Origin: Actinomycetota bacterium
GTDB lineage: Bacteria; Actinomycetota; Acidimicrobiia; Acidimicrobiales; JAMCPD01
Direction: 5' to 3'
DNA: 64,000 bases
Assembly: GCA_023379935.1 (NCBI GenBank)
Contig: JAMCPD010000024.1
Span: 1 to 64,000 of the forward strand
Of the stretch, positions 19,913-29,292 are shown in pieces. Position numbers and translations under genes: made by a program. The notes beneath the pieces are model-generated. The model made no database searches and was not told the origin of the DNA. It was given only the letters and a program-made list of their open reading frames with translations. Numbering within the stretch: position 1 is the stretch's first letter; each line of letters starts with the position of its first letter.

Positions 19913-20559
19913 TTTTTCGTTCCAGAGGCATGCCCCAAACTAATTTCATCTAAACAGTTCGCGGCTTTCGAATTTGATGTCTCAACTTTATAATTAGTAT
20001 CAACTTCACAGGTCGCCTCAACTTTACGGGCTGAATCAACATTACAGGTTGCCCCGGCTATATAAGGAGCAATGTTAAATAAGCCCAGCAACATTAAAAC
20101 AATACTTGCTGTTATCAGCCAAGGTTCATAAGATGCAAAAAATCCTTGTACCTTGCCTGTGGTGCTGTAAAGTGCAGAAGTACCGGCCCCAAAAAAAGCC
20201 AACAAAGTTGGTACAATGGTAGTACAACATAACGACCCAGATAGAATCCCAATTACACCTCCCCCTATCCCGAATCCCATGCGAGCACTTCTGAACATTA
20301 TCAATGAATAAAAGTTTTCAATCAAGATAAGAGCCATCAATACACCAAGTATGGTTCCCAGCACTAAATAATCAGGTGTTACAGCATTTATATTGGAAAA
20401 TGTTATCTTCCCGGTCAACTTACCTGACAGCATTATAGTGTACACAGCGGATAATACGGCTGCTAACAGTAGAAAGACGACTGCATAAGTAGGTTTAACG
20501 AGCACCTTAAGACAAGCGGTACCAACCATCTTTAAACGATTTTTTAGCCACTTTGTCAA
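19909..20559 (-). CDS. MerT-like multi-TM protein with Cys-repeat tail
   Basis: 'GVIGILSGSLCCTTIVPTLLAFFGAGTSALYSTTGKVQGFFASYEPWLITASIVLMLLGLF' has a vicinal Cys pair in a TM, as in MerT; C-tail ATCNVDSARKVEATCEVDTNYKVE. Confidence 0.6.
   Translation of the reverse strand: MTKWLKNRLKMVGTACLKVLVKPTYAVVFLLLAAVLSAVYTIMLSGKLTGKITFSNINAVTPDYLVLGTILGVLMALILIENFYSLIMFRSARMGFGIGGGVIGILSGSLCCTTIVPTLLAFFGAGTSALYSTTGKVQGFFASYEPWLITASIVLMLLGLFNIAPYIAGATCNVDSARKVEATCEVDTNYKVETSNSKAANCLDEISLGHASGTKK
19981..20052 (-). repeat. 36-bp tandem repeat encoding ATCxVDxxxKVE
   Basis: Two adjacent 36-bp copies, 26/36 identical. Confidence 0.85.
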
Positions 20560-20612
20560 TGCAATCTCACTCCAAACTTCGCCCGGACAAACACATATTT
20601 CCTAACATCTCA

Positions 20613-22316
20613 CTATGCACAACAAGAAAGTTTACTGACATCTTTTTCAAACGTCTGGGCGGCTAGCTTCAAACCCTCTGACATAGTCAAATAAGGATGA
20701 AACATACTCGCCAATTCAGTCGTAGTGAGCCCGACTTTGATGGCTACAACTGCTGCTTGTATCACATCTGACGCTCCGTCTGCCACCATTGATGCGCCAA
20801 GTAAACGGTCAGTTTTTGCATCCGCAACCAACTTGACAACTCCTGTGGTGTCTCTGTTTGCCAACGCTCTCGGCACGGCCTCTAGCGGTAAGAGCGAAGT
20901 CTTAACCTCATACCCGTTTGCTACAGCCTGTTCCTGGGTAAGTCCAGCGGAAGCTACTTGCGGACTGCTGAAGATCACTCTGGGTAAAGCCGTAAAATCA
21001 ACCTTTCTTGGGCTGGCCGTATTCTCGGATAGTTCCAAAAGCGCATTCTCGGCGGCCAATGCTCCTTCGTATGCGGCAACATATACGAATTGAGGAGATG
21101 GAGTAACGTCGCCCGCTGCCCAAACCAACGGGTTGGTGGTATGCAGTTGCTCGTCAACGACTACCGCACCTCGCTGATCCACCTCAATACCGCTAAGGTC
21201 CAGACCAAGCGAATCGGTATTGGGACGTCTGCCGGTGGCAACAAGTATATGATCTGCCACCAAACAGGTTTCGTTTACCTCTCCGGTCACCTTCACTTCA
21301 ACCAAACCGTCCGCACTCTTTTCACATGAGCTTATTTGAGCTGAGGTGATGATCTCTGCTCCTTCGCGAAGGAGCGCATCGCCTAGAGCGGCAGATATCT
21401 CCGGCTCTTCAAAAGGTGCAATGCGTGATGCAATATCTATGAAAGTAACCTTTGATCCTAAATGCAAGAAGAACTGTCCCAATTCCAGTCCTATTGCGTT
21501 TGCCCCTATAACAATCAGCCTGTCAGGAAGTTCCTTTAATTCCAATGCAGTGGTCGAGGTGAGGTATCCGCTCTTGTCCAAGCCGGGTATTGGTGGCACG
21601 AAAGGGGAGGCACCTGTTGCTATCAGTATTTTGTTGGCAGAGACAGGTTCACCATTTATCTCCACTCTGTCTTCGCCAACAAAAGAGGCATGTCCCTGTT
21701 TTATTTCAAAATCGTAAGATTTTGCCACGTCAAGATATTTAGTCTGGCGCAGCGCAGTAACCAAGCTGTCTTTTTCAAAGATCAACATCGCTAAATCTAC
21801 GTCACCCTGAGATGTACTGATACCCGGAAACCGATGATGGGCTGCAGCCCAATAAACCTCTGCGGGTTTTAGTAAAGCTTTTGAAGGAACACAGCCTATG
21901 TTTACACAGGTGCCCCCAATTGTCTTTTCCTCAACCAAGGCTACCTTTGCACCCAAATCACTGGCTTTGATCCCCGCGGCAAACGCCGCAGAACCCGATC
22001 CTATTACAAGCAGATCATAACTGTTATTCGTTTCGCTAAGCAGTTTTCCTCCCTTAGCTTTTAGATTCTTCCCCCTTTCTTTCTTCAACTCTCCCGGCAG
22101 GTAACCTGCTTGTTTTACGGCTTGTTTTAATGTCTCCTCTTCAATTCCCTGCGGGAGTGTAAAAAAAGCCGCATTGACACTGCGGTCAGCGTATACATCA
22201 CGAGCACCCACAGCTAATAAGGCCTTGCTCACATGGTGTTCGCAATCGTCACAGGTCATTCCCCTTACCTCTAATACTGCCTTTTCAGCTTTGATGTCAT
22301 CTTTTTCCGGTGCCAT
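20613..22316 (-). CDS. merA: Mercuric reductase-type flavoprotein with N-terminal HMA domain
   Basis: 'GMTCDDCEHHVSKAL' HMA; 'IGGTCVNIGCVPSKALLKPAE' redox-active site; C-terminal 'LSCCA' vicinal Cys. ATG at 22316 has AAGGAG upstream. Confidence 0.88.
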   Translation of the reverse strand: MAPEKDDIKAEKAVLEVRGMTCDDCEHHVSKALLAVGARDVYADRSVNAAFFTLPQGIEEETLKQAVKQAGYLPGELKKERGKNLKAKGGKLLSETNNSYDLLVIGSGSAAFAAGIKASDLGAKVALVEEKTIGGTCVNIGCVPSKALLKPAEVYWAAAHHRFPGISTSQGDVDLAMLIFEKDSLVTALRQTKYLDVAKSYDFEIKQGHASFVGEDRVEINGEPVSANKILIATGASPFVPPIPGLDKSGYLTSTTALELKELPDRLIVIGANAIGLELGQFFLHLGSKVTFIDIASRIAPFEEPEISAALGDALLREGAEIITSAQISSCEKSADGLVEVKVTGEVNETCLVADHILVATGRRPNTDSLGLDLSGIEVDQRGAVVVDEQLHTTNPLVWAAGDVTPSPQFVYVAAYEGALAAENALLELSENTASPRKVDFTALPRVIFSSPQVASAGLTQEQAVANGYEVKTSLLPLEAVPRALANRDTTGVVKLVADAKTDRLLGASMVADGASDVIQAAVVAIKVGLTTTELASMFHPYLTMSEGLKLAAQTFEKDVSKLSCCA

Positions 22317-22348
22317 ATCGGTTATACTCCTTTTCTTGTACGTTGTTT

Positions 22349-22720
22349 CTAAGTGTCCTTGATATATCGACAGCAAGCAATAGTCGCTTCGTTGCGATCA
22401 AGAAAGCTTGAAGCCAGTTTTGTTAATTGGGCTACAGCCGGATCTGTTACCCGATAGTAGGTGCGACGATTTTCAATGCGGGAAGAGACAAACCCACACC
22501 ACACCAGACAACTTAGATGCTCCGATACCCGCCCTTGAGACAGTCCTACAATACGCACTATTTCTGTCTGATGAAGCTCGCCCTCGGAAAGCAAAAGATA
22601 CAATATTTTTAACCGGCTGGCATCTCCCAGGGCCCGGAACAAACGCGCCAACAGTTCATCATCGGGTAGTAGGGTGGGTACTTGTTCCACAATCGGTGCT
22701 CGTCCCAAGTGTAAACTCAC
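22349..22720 (-). CDS. ArsR/SmtB-family metal-responsive regulator (CmtR-like Cys pattern)
   Basis: wHTH 'LLARLFRALGDASRLKILYLLLSEGELHQTEIVRIVGLSQGRVSEHLSCLVWCGFVSSRIENRRTYYRV'; C-terminal CC; probable GTG start 22720. Confidence 0.85.
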   Translation of the reverse strand: MSLHLGRAPIVEQVPTLLPDDELLARLFRALGDASRLKILYLLLSEGELHQTEIVRIVGLSQGRVSEHLSCLVWCGFVSSRIENRRTYYRVTDPAVAQLTKLASSFLDRNEATIACCRYIKDT

Positions 22721-22764
22721 TTTTTTAACTCCTTTGTTACTTGCTTGCCAGTCGGTATATATTC

Positions 22765-22803
22765 GTTTAAACAAATAATACCAATATTTAAATAGATATG
22801 CAA
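22765..22803 (-). promoter_or_regulatory. Putative promoter/operator of the arsR-mer operon
   Basis: Minus strand: TTGCAT (22803-22798), 17-bp spacer containing the 10-bp palindrome TATTTAAATA, TATTAT (22780-22775), then palindrome GTTTAAAC. Confidence 0.55.
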
Positions 22804-23357
22804 CCCGTCTTCGACGATTTTTTATAAATTTTAATGAAGATATTCGATTCTTAGCGGATGGGTGTAAAAGTGATGTCAAAAATTCATCGACAGATCATAC
22901 TCTGAGTACTATTCCACCCAAAGCAGATATGTAAGCCAAGTGGTTGACAAGCGTTTGTGAACTTAGCAGGAACTATTCTTAGTTTTAGGGTGGGTTAATT
23001 TTTTACTCCGTTGTCAGCTCTCTTATTGTATTTGAAGGTTACGTGCTGATGATAGTTATGGTATCGTACGGTTATTACCGTGTAGACGACAGTTACGAAT
23101 TGACGGACATCATTGTAAGGCTGGGCCGAAGCTGTGACACGAGTCCAAGGAGTAAGCACAAACACATTGATTTGAGATTCGCTGGTGCATGAGAACCGAT
23201 AAAGTTCGTTCAAACAAAAGGTTCACTGCGAAAATCAGAAAACTGCTGGAACGTTGCAAAAGACCTCGGTAGATGCGCTAATATGCCATCGCGGAAGAAA
23301 GGATGATTCACTGGGATAATAATAGATTAAGGAATTGGTGTCCTCGCTGAAGGTTGA

Positions 23358-25505
23358 CTAGTCGGGATGGGTAAAACCCAATGCTTTGTGGATACGTGCC
23401 AAAGGTTTAGGTGCCCACCAGTTCCACCTGCCCAATAACGCCATAAGGGAAGGAACTAAAAATACTCTAACTATTGAGGCATCGATTAGAACCGCCAAGG
23501 CTGCTCCGATTCCCAGCTCCTTTATCGGTAAGATTTTTGAGGTTGCAAAGGCGAAAAGGGTTACGCTTAAAAGCAGTGCGGCTGCAGTAACTATCCTGCC
23601 CGTTCTCTCCAATCCCTTTGCCACAGCCTCTTTTGTATCAAGCCCTAAGATATGCTCTTGAGTTATTCTTGAAAGCAGGAAAACACCATAATCTGTTGAC
23701 AGCCCAAAAGCTATAGCCGCCAGCAAATAAGGTTGAGTGGCATCCAATGCTCTTGGTGTAACGTAAGAGAGGAAGTGCTGGAATCTTCCGTCCTGGAATA
23801 CCCAGACAAGTATCCCGAAAGCAGCCGATATTGATGCCAAGTTCATTATTACGGCTTTCACCGGTAATATTACTGAGCCGGTCATCCCAAAAAGTATAAG
23901 TATGGTAGCCAACCCGGCAATAATGATGGCTAAGGGCAGATGGCTTATAAGTCCTGACCGCTCATCAACGAAACCTGCAGTCAGTCCTCCGACCTTCGCA
24001 TGAACCGGAGAAACAATATCCCGGATTTGATGTACAAGATTTTGGGCGGAAGTTGAAAAGGTGGACTCTTTGGGTTTAACGCCCATTGACCAGACACTAC
24101 CCTTTAGCAAAGCAGGAGGTTGTACTGTTGGCTTGGATGGCAGGTCATGTACCGTTTTTGCAAAGTTATTCACCTCCAACCTTCCTTTCACATTATCGGG
24201 TGCGTCAAGGGCGATAAAGATCGGGGAACTGGCCAATGTGGGGTAATATTTGGGGAGAATACCGTCGACCTTTTTGGCGGAGAACGTGGAGGGTAATACG
24301 TTAAAACCCCAGCCGGTAAATCGTATGTTTAAAAACGGAGAGGCTAATAATAAGATTACGACTATAGTCGACACTGCAATCAAACCGGCATGGCGCATAA
24401 TACCTTTGGAAAGGCGGTACCAGCCGCCGGTTACAGGCTCGGTTGACGCTCTGGCAAGATCTTTGGTACCGGCTCTGTGGTCTTTTCCCCACCAGGGCTG
24501 GAGGTGTCCGCCAAACAAGGAAAGCAAACTGGGGAGTAGAACAAGCGCAATCACACCGCCGGTGAATACGACTAGCATACCTCCTATACCCATAGATGAC
24601 AAGAAACCTAGTGGGAATATCAACAGGCTTGCCAAAGCTACTATAACCGTAAGAGCACTAAAGATAACTGTGGATCCTGCCGCTTTAATGGTACGTTGGA
24701 GCGCAACATCGGCCTGGGTGTCTTTCCCCAACTCTTCACGATAGCGTCCTACAAACAAGAGACTATAGTCAATGGCCAACCCCAACCCCAGTGATGTGGT
24801 GATGTTGAGCGCATAGATGGATAATGGTGTAATGGAGTTGGTAAATCTAAGTTCGGACATGGAGAGCAATATGGCAAGACCACCACAGATTAGCGGTAAT
24901 AGTGCTCCTATGAGATTGCGGAAAATCAACAGTAACAGCACAAATAAAATTGGGAAGGCAAGAGTTTCCGCATGGGTTATATCGGTTGATACCTGCTGTT
25001 CAGACTGGTAACCCATAACAGCCGTGCCTCCCAGTAATACCGCATGGTTATTCACAAAAGCTTTGACGAAACTGCCGGCATCGTCAATTGCTGAACCCAA
25101 AGTATGAGCATTCAAGATGGCTATTACTACCGCTGATTTATGATTTTCCGCCAGCATCAGGGGATTTGCAACGCCTTTGTTAATAGGCACAAGCACTTGA
25201 GTAACTTGTTTGCTTGCTCTGAATGTCTTGGCAACACCGTTGATAACTCTTTTGCCGCTCGGACTAAGAGCACCTTTTGGGGTACTCACTACGGCCACAA
25301 CGCGCATGTCAAGACTGCCACCGGAAGCTTTTTGAATTTGAACAGCCGCCATATCGCTTTGTGAAGAGTGGACGGTAAATCCACCTGTACTCAGCCGGGA
25401 AGCAACAGAGCTGCCAAACAAACCGGCCAAAATAGCGATGATCGCACCAACAAGGAGAACCTGTCGGGGATAACGGTTTGCCAATGAGGCTAAAGCTTTA
25501 AACAT
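23358..25505 (-). CDS. MMPL-family RND transporter
   Basis: 12-TM layout with MMPL domains: 'TSLGLGLAIDYSLLFVGRYREEL', 'LAAIAFGLSTDYGVFLLSRITQEH'; start MFKALASLANRYP at 25505. Confidence 0.9.
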   Translation of the reverse strand: MFKALASLANRYPRQVLLVGAIIAILAGLFGSSVASRLSTGGFTVHSSQSDMAAVQIQKASGGSLDMRVVAVVSTPKGALSPSGKRVINGVAKTFRASKQVTQVLVPINKGVANPLMLAENHKSAVVIAILNAHTLGSAIDDAGSFVKAFVNNHAVLLGGTAVMGYQSEQQVSTDITHAETLAFPILFVLLLLIFRNLIGALLPLICGGLAILLSMSELRFTNSITPLSIYALNITTSLGLGLAIDYSLLFVGRYREELGKDTQADVALQRTIKAAGSTVIFSALTVIVALASLLIFPLGFLSSMGIGGMLVVFTGGVIALVLLPSLLSLFGGHLQPWWGKDHRAGTKDLARASTEPVTGGWYRLSKGIMRHAGLIAVSTIVVILLLASPFLNIRFTGWGFNVLPSTFSAKKVDGILPKYYPTLASSPIFIALDAPDNVKGRLEVNNFAKTVHDLPSKPTVQPPALLKGSVWSMGVKPKESTFSTSAQNLVHQIRDIVSPVHAKVGGLTAGFVDERSGLISHLPLAIIIAGLATILILFGMTGSVILPVKAVIMNLASISAAFGILVWVFQDGRFQHFLSYVTPRALDATQPYLLAAIAFGLSTDYGVFLLSRITQEHILGLDTKEAVAKGLERTGRIVTAAALLLSVTLFAFATSKILPIKELGIGAALAVLIDASIVRVFLVPSLMALLGRWNWWAPKPLARIHKALGFTHPD

Positions 25506-25593
25506 TACACCTGCTAGGATATCCCCATGATAGGCAGTTTCACAAACTGAAATTACGACAAAGTTTGCTTGAAGCGGATAAGATGATAGGCGT

Positions 25594-27435
25594 ATGTTGG
25601 AAATTTTGAAAATAGGTATAGGCATCAGTGAAACTCCCGGACCGGCTGGACGCGGACTTCTTTTAGACGGACCACACAGGTTGGTTGGGAAGAAGGTGGA
25701 TGAGGTGTTCGCCAACACCGCCTTTGCCGATTTTGGCAAAGACGTTGTTAGATGCGGTGAGTTTCAGATTGATTGCGCCGTATCTGATCTTGGGGGCGGC
25801 AACAGAGTTGATCTGACGCTGCGCCGCCCGAATGGGCATGAGACAGAGACTTTTCCGCAGTTTTTGTGGATGCAGTTGTCGGCTAATCCCACTGTGGTGT
25901 TGGAGCATGGCTGGCAAAGCTGGTCGGTGGTCAGGCCTGTTGGAGTTAAAGATGTCACTCCGATTAGACGACTTCTTCCTCAATGGATACGAGATACTTA
26001 TCAAGTAGATCCTTCAATGGCGGGAAAGGTGGTTTACGGCGATCAATTCCTGTTGATGTTAGGTTATAATCAAGGTTCTAAAAACGATGGCAACCTAACT
26101 CAAGGTGCGATAGCGGGCTTTTTGGACGGTAAAAAACACCTCTCCAGTATTGTTGCCACCCCTAAAGGGGTGTGGGCAGTTGCATTTTTGGACGGGATTT
26201 CTCTGCTCCAAGGTGAGGAATACCGCCTTGATCCGTTTTGGTTTGCTGTAGGTGATCCGGGTAAGTTGTATTCACAGTATGTGTCACTATGGGGTGACGT
26301 GGGCCAAGCGCGCATAAACGGTTCAAATCCGCTTGGCTGGTGTTCCTGGTACTATTATTTTTGGACAATCAATCAAAGCCGCCTGTTATCCAACTTAAGC
26401 CCCGCTGCTTCTTGCGGTATTGAAGTAATGTTGCTTGATGACGGCTATGAAAGATCATTGGGTGATTGGGAAATCACGAATCGTCGTTTTCCCGGTGGAA
26501 TAAGATCCATAGCTAAACATATATCGAACCATGATTTAAAGCCGGGCCTGTGGACAGCGCCATTCCTTGTATCGAAATCTGCTACTATCATGCAAAAGCA
26601 CCCTGATTGGCTGGTTCGTGACAGCAAGAATCATCCCTTGAAAGTCTTATGGAATCCTTTGTCGAAGGCTTGGGGTGGCTGGGTGTTTGCCTTGGACACC
26701 ACCAACCCTGCTGTAGTTGACCATCTGAAAAATACCTACTCCCACCTGGTTGAGTATGGTTTTCCATATCATAAAATCGACTTTTGTTATGCAGCGGCAA
26801 TGCTTGGCAAACGTGTCGGCGATGGGAAGTTTACCAGGGCGCAATCGTTACGGGCCGGCTTTGAGGCACTCCGGGAGGGGATAGGAGAGTCTTCTTACTT
26901 ACTTGGTTGTGGTGCTCCGCTCGCTCAAGCTGTAGGGATAGTAGACGCTATGAGAGTTTCCGCTGATACAGCTCCTTATTGGGCACCGGGGATAAAACAT
27001 ATTCCCGGCTATGATCAAACTGCTCCGGCTGCTAGGAATGCTTTAATGACCAGCGTGTTGAGGGCACCTTTGCATAGGCGCTTGTGGGTCAATGATCCCG
27101 ACTGTTTGTTATTGAGAAAAACCAAGACAAGGCTGAACCAGTCTCAACGCGACCTCATGAAAACAGTTGTTTCCGCTACCGGTGGCTTGATGTTTGTGTC
27201 TGATAACTTGAACAACTATGATAGCAGTGAGTGGGAGTCGATTGAACGGCTGAGGGATATCAATATCAAAGCGGATGCCCCTTGTGATCTGTTGGATCCC
27301 TTCTCTTTTCATCTAAGGTTGAGTTCCGGATTGGATCTCGATCTGACCTCCGGGTTCAGTTTAGCACAGGGCGGAGAACTGAACTCAGGATCGGGTCCAG
27401 AATCGGTCTCCGAGTTGGGTATTGAGTTGGACTGA
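25594..27435 (+). CDS. GH36-like alpha-galactosidase
   Basis: 'WCSWYYYF', 'VMLLDDGYERSLGDWEITNRRFPGG', 'LKPGLWTAPFLVS', 'YHKIDFCYAA', 'MRVSADTAPYW'. Confidence 0.85.
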   Translation: MLEILKIGIGISETPGPAGRGLLLDGPHRLVGKKVDEVFANTAFADFGKDVVRCGEFQIDCAVSDLGGGNRVDLTLRRPNGHETETFPQFLWMQLSANPTVVLEHGWQSWSVVRPVGVKDVTPIRRLLPQWIRDTYQVDPSMAGKVVYGDQFLLMLGYNQGSKNDGNLTQGAIAGFLDGKKHLSSIVATPKGVWAVAFLDGISLLQGEEYRLDPFWFAVGDPGKLYSQYVSLWGDVGQARINGSNPLGWCSWYYYFWTINQSRLLSNLSPAASCGIEVMLLDDGYERSLGDWEITNRRFPGGIRSIAKHISNHDLKPGLWTAPFLVSKSATIMQKHPDWLVRDSKNHPLKVLWNPLSKAWGGWVFALDTTNPAVVDHLKNTYSHLVEYGFPYHKIDFCYAAAMLGKRVGDGKFTRAQSLRAGFEALREGIGESSYLLGCGAPLAQAVGIVDAMRVSADTAPYWAPGIKHIPGYDQTAPAARNALMTSVLRAPLHRRLWVNDPDCLLLRKTKTRLNQSQRDLMKTVVSATGGLMFVSDNLNNYDSSEWESIERLRDINIKADAPCDLLDPFSFHLRLSSGLDLDLTSGFSLAQGGELNSGSGPESVSELGIELD

Positions 27436-27472
27436 AAGAGTTGGATTGGGATTTAGATTGGGAGGTGGCCCA

Positions 27473-27898
27473 TTGTATATTGGCATAGATGTGGTGGATA
27501 CTGACAGGTTGCGTAAGCTGTTGTTACGTCGCCCCTCATTCAAAAAAAGGATGTTCACCGACAATGAACTGTCTTTTATTGGTGCTGGGGCTGATCAAGT
27601 TTGTCGGCTTGGAACTCGCTTTGCCGCCAAAGAAGCTGTTATGAAAGCGTTGGGAGTTGGTCTGGGCGGAGTGCACTTTAAAGATATTGAGGTGTTGAAC
27701 AAATCAAGTGGAGAACCTGAAATTTTCTTGAACGGCACAGCCCTTTCTTTGGCTGAAACAAGAAAGATAAAATTCTGGAGGGTGTCACTTACCCACACCA
27801 AGTTAATCTGCCAGGCTATGGTTGTCGGGTTGTGTGATTGCTATGGGTGTCACAATGGAGATGAGAGGAGAGCTGATGAGGGGGCCGATGCCATATGA
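27473..27898 (+). CDS. acpS: Holo-[acyl-carrier-protein] synthase
   Basis: 'LYIGIDVVDTDRL', 'RFAAKEAVMKALGVGLGGVHFKDIEV'; TTG 27473 preceded by GGGAGG. Confidence 0.9.
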   Translation: MYIGIDVVDTDRLRKLLLRRPSFKKRMFTDNELSFIGAGADQVCRLGTRFAAKEAVMKALGVGLGGVHFKDIEVLNKSSGEPEIFLNGTALSLAETRKIKFWRVSLTHTKLICQAMVVGLCDCYGCHNGDERRADEGADAI

Positions 27899-29292
27899 AG
27901 CCTGTTGTCAGTGTTGGCGAGATGCGTTCGATTGATGAAAAGGCACAGTTAGATGTCGGTATTCAAACACTTATCAACAGGGCGGGATCATCTTTGGCAA
28001 GAGTGGCCGTATCCATGCTTGGGGGAACTTACGGACGTAGAATAACAGTACTTTTTGGTAAAGGTAATAACGGCAACGATGGAAGAACAGCTGGGCGCCT
28101 GCTTGGGTTCAAGGGAGCAAAAGTCTCTCTCGTTGAAACCTCAAAGATAACCTACCAGATTGGTGCTAAGTCAATTCCAAGGGAATTCAAAGATGCCGAT
28201 CTGGTCATAGATTCCGCTTATGGGCTTGGCTTTAAAGGTGAATACAACTTTCCGTGCGTACCGCATGATACAAAGGTGTTAGCTTGCGATATTCCATCCG
28301 GGATTAATGCCGATACTGGTGAGATTTGCGGGATGCCGGCTAAATCTGATGCCACAGTGACATTTGGGGCACTAAAACCAGGACTCTTATTGGGAGAAGC
28401 GCCCTTATACTGCGGAAACATAGTTTTATCAGATATAGGGTTGGACACAAGTAACGCAACAATGCATCTGTTGGAGGATTTAGATGTAGCAAAGCTACTC
28501 CCGCAACGGAGTTTTACCGCTCACAAATGGAATAACGCAGTTTTAGTAGTTGGCGGGTCAAAGGGAATGATGGGATCGGCTGATTTAACTTCCCGGGCCG
28601 CGCTTCGCAGCGGGGCGGGAATGGTCCGCCTTGGTATTCCCGGTTATGTGCCTTTTCCAAGTGAGGTAGTATCGTTAGAGCTTCCACCCTGGGACTGGGA
28701 GGGAGAAGTTCTTGATGTCTTGGACAGGTTTAAAGCCTTGGTTATCGGTCCCGGACTTGGTCGTGATGTCCGAACCGTTAAATCAATATGCGAAGTAGTT
28801 GAAAAAGCTCCTTTGCCTGTGGTGATTGATGCAGACGGGTTATATGGGCTTGGAACGCCCTCTCAAGCTGTCCAGTTATTGCTATCACGTAGGGCAGCGA
28901 CTATTCTTACCCCACATCAAAGAGAGTTTGAGCGTTTGACGGGTGTATCTCTCAATGACTGTAACAGTTTAGAACTTACGATGCGTTTTGCCCGTCAATC
29001 TTCAGCCGTTGTGCTTTTGAAAGGTCCAACCACAATAGTGGCTGCACCCGACGGTGAAGTACTGTTTTCAACGGCTGGGCCATCCTCTCTTGCTACTGCG
29101 GGAACCGGTGACGTTCTTTCAGGGATCATAGGAGCTTTTTTGGCCAGGGGTATTCCACCTTTATCAGCAGCCGGTTGTGCCGCTCAGGTACATGGTTCTG
29201 CTGCCCGGCTTGGCTACTCAGACGGACTCTTAGCCGGTGATTTGCTTGATTTAATACCGCTGTGGTTCTCTTTGATGGCTGGTCGTGATTAG
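27895..29292 (+). CDS. nnr: Bifunctional NAD(P)H-hydrate epimerase / ADP-dependent dehydratase
   Basis: 'FGKGNNGNDGRTAGRLL' epimerase; 'VIGPGLGRD', 'AGTGDVLSGIIGAFLARG' dehydratase. Confidence 0.92.
   Translation: MKPVVSVGEMRSIDEKAQLDVGIQTLINRAGSSLARVAVSMLGGTYGRRITVLFGKGNNGNDGRTAGRLLGFKGAKVSLVETSKITYQIGAKSIPREFKDADLVIDSAYGLGFKGEYNFPCVPHDTKVLACDIPSGINADTGEICGMPAKSDATVTFGALKPGLLLGEAPLYCGNIVLSDIGLDTSNATMHLLEDLDVAKLLPQRSFTAHKWNNAVLVVGGSKGMMGSADLTSRAALRSGAGMVRLGIPGYVPFPSEVVSLELPPWDWEGEVLDVLDRFKALVIGPGLGRDVRTVKSICEVVEKAPLPVVIDADGLYGLGTPSQAVQLLLSRRAATILTPHQREFERLTGVSLNDCNSLELTMRFARQSSAVVLLKGPTTIVAAPDGEVLFSTAGPSSLATAGTGDVLSGIIGAFLARGIPPLSAAGCAAQVHGSAARLGYSDGLLAGDLLDLIPLWFSLMAGRD

Noticed and set aside
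22995-23213. 72-aa minus-strand ORF in the mer upstream gap
   Set aside because: Composition unlike a protein; no domain, SD or conservation evidence available.
24250-24744. Antisense ORF of 164 aa inside the MMPL gene
   Set aside because: Lies entirely within a well-supported MMPL CDS; no recognisable domain.
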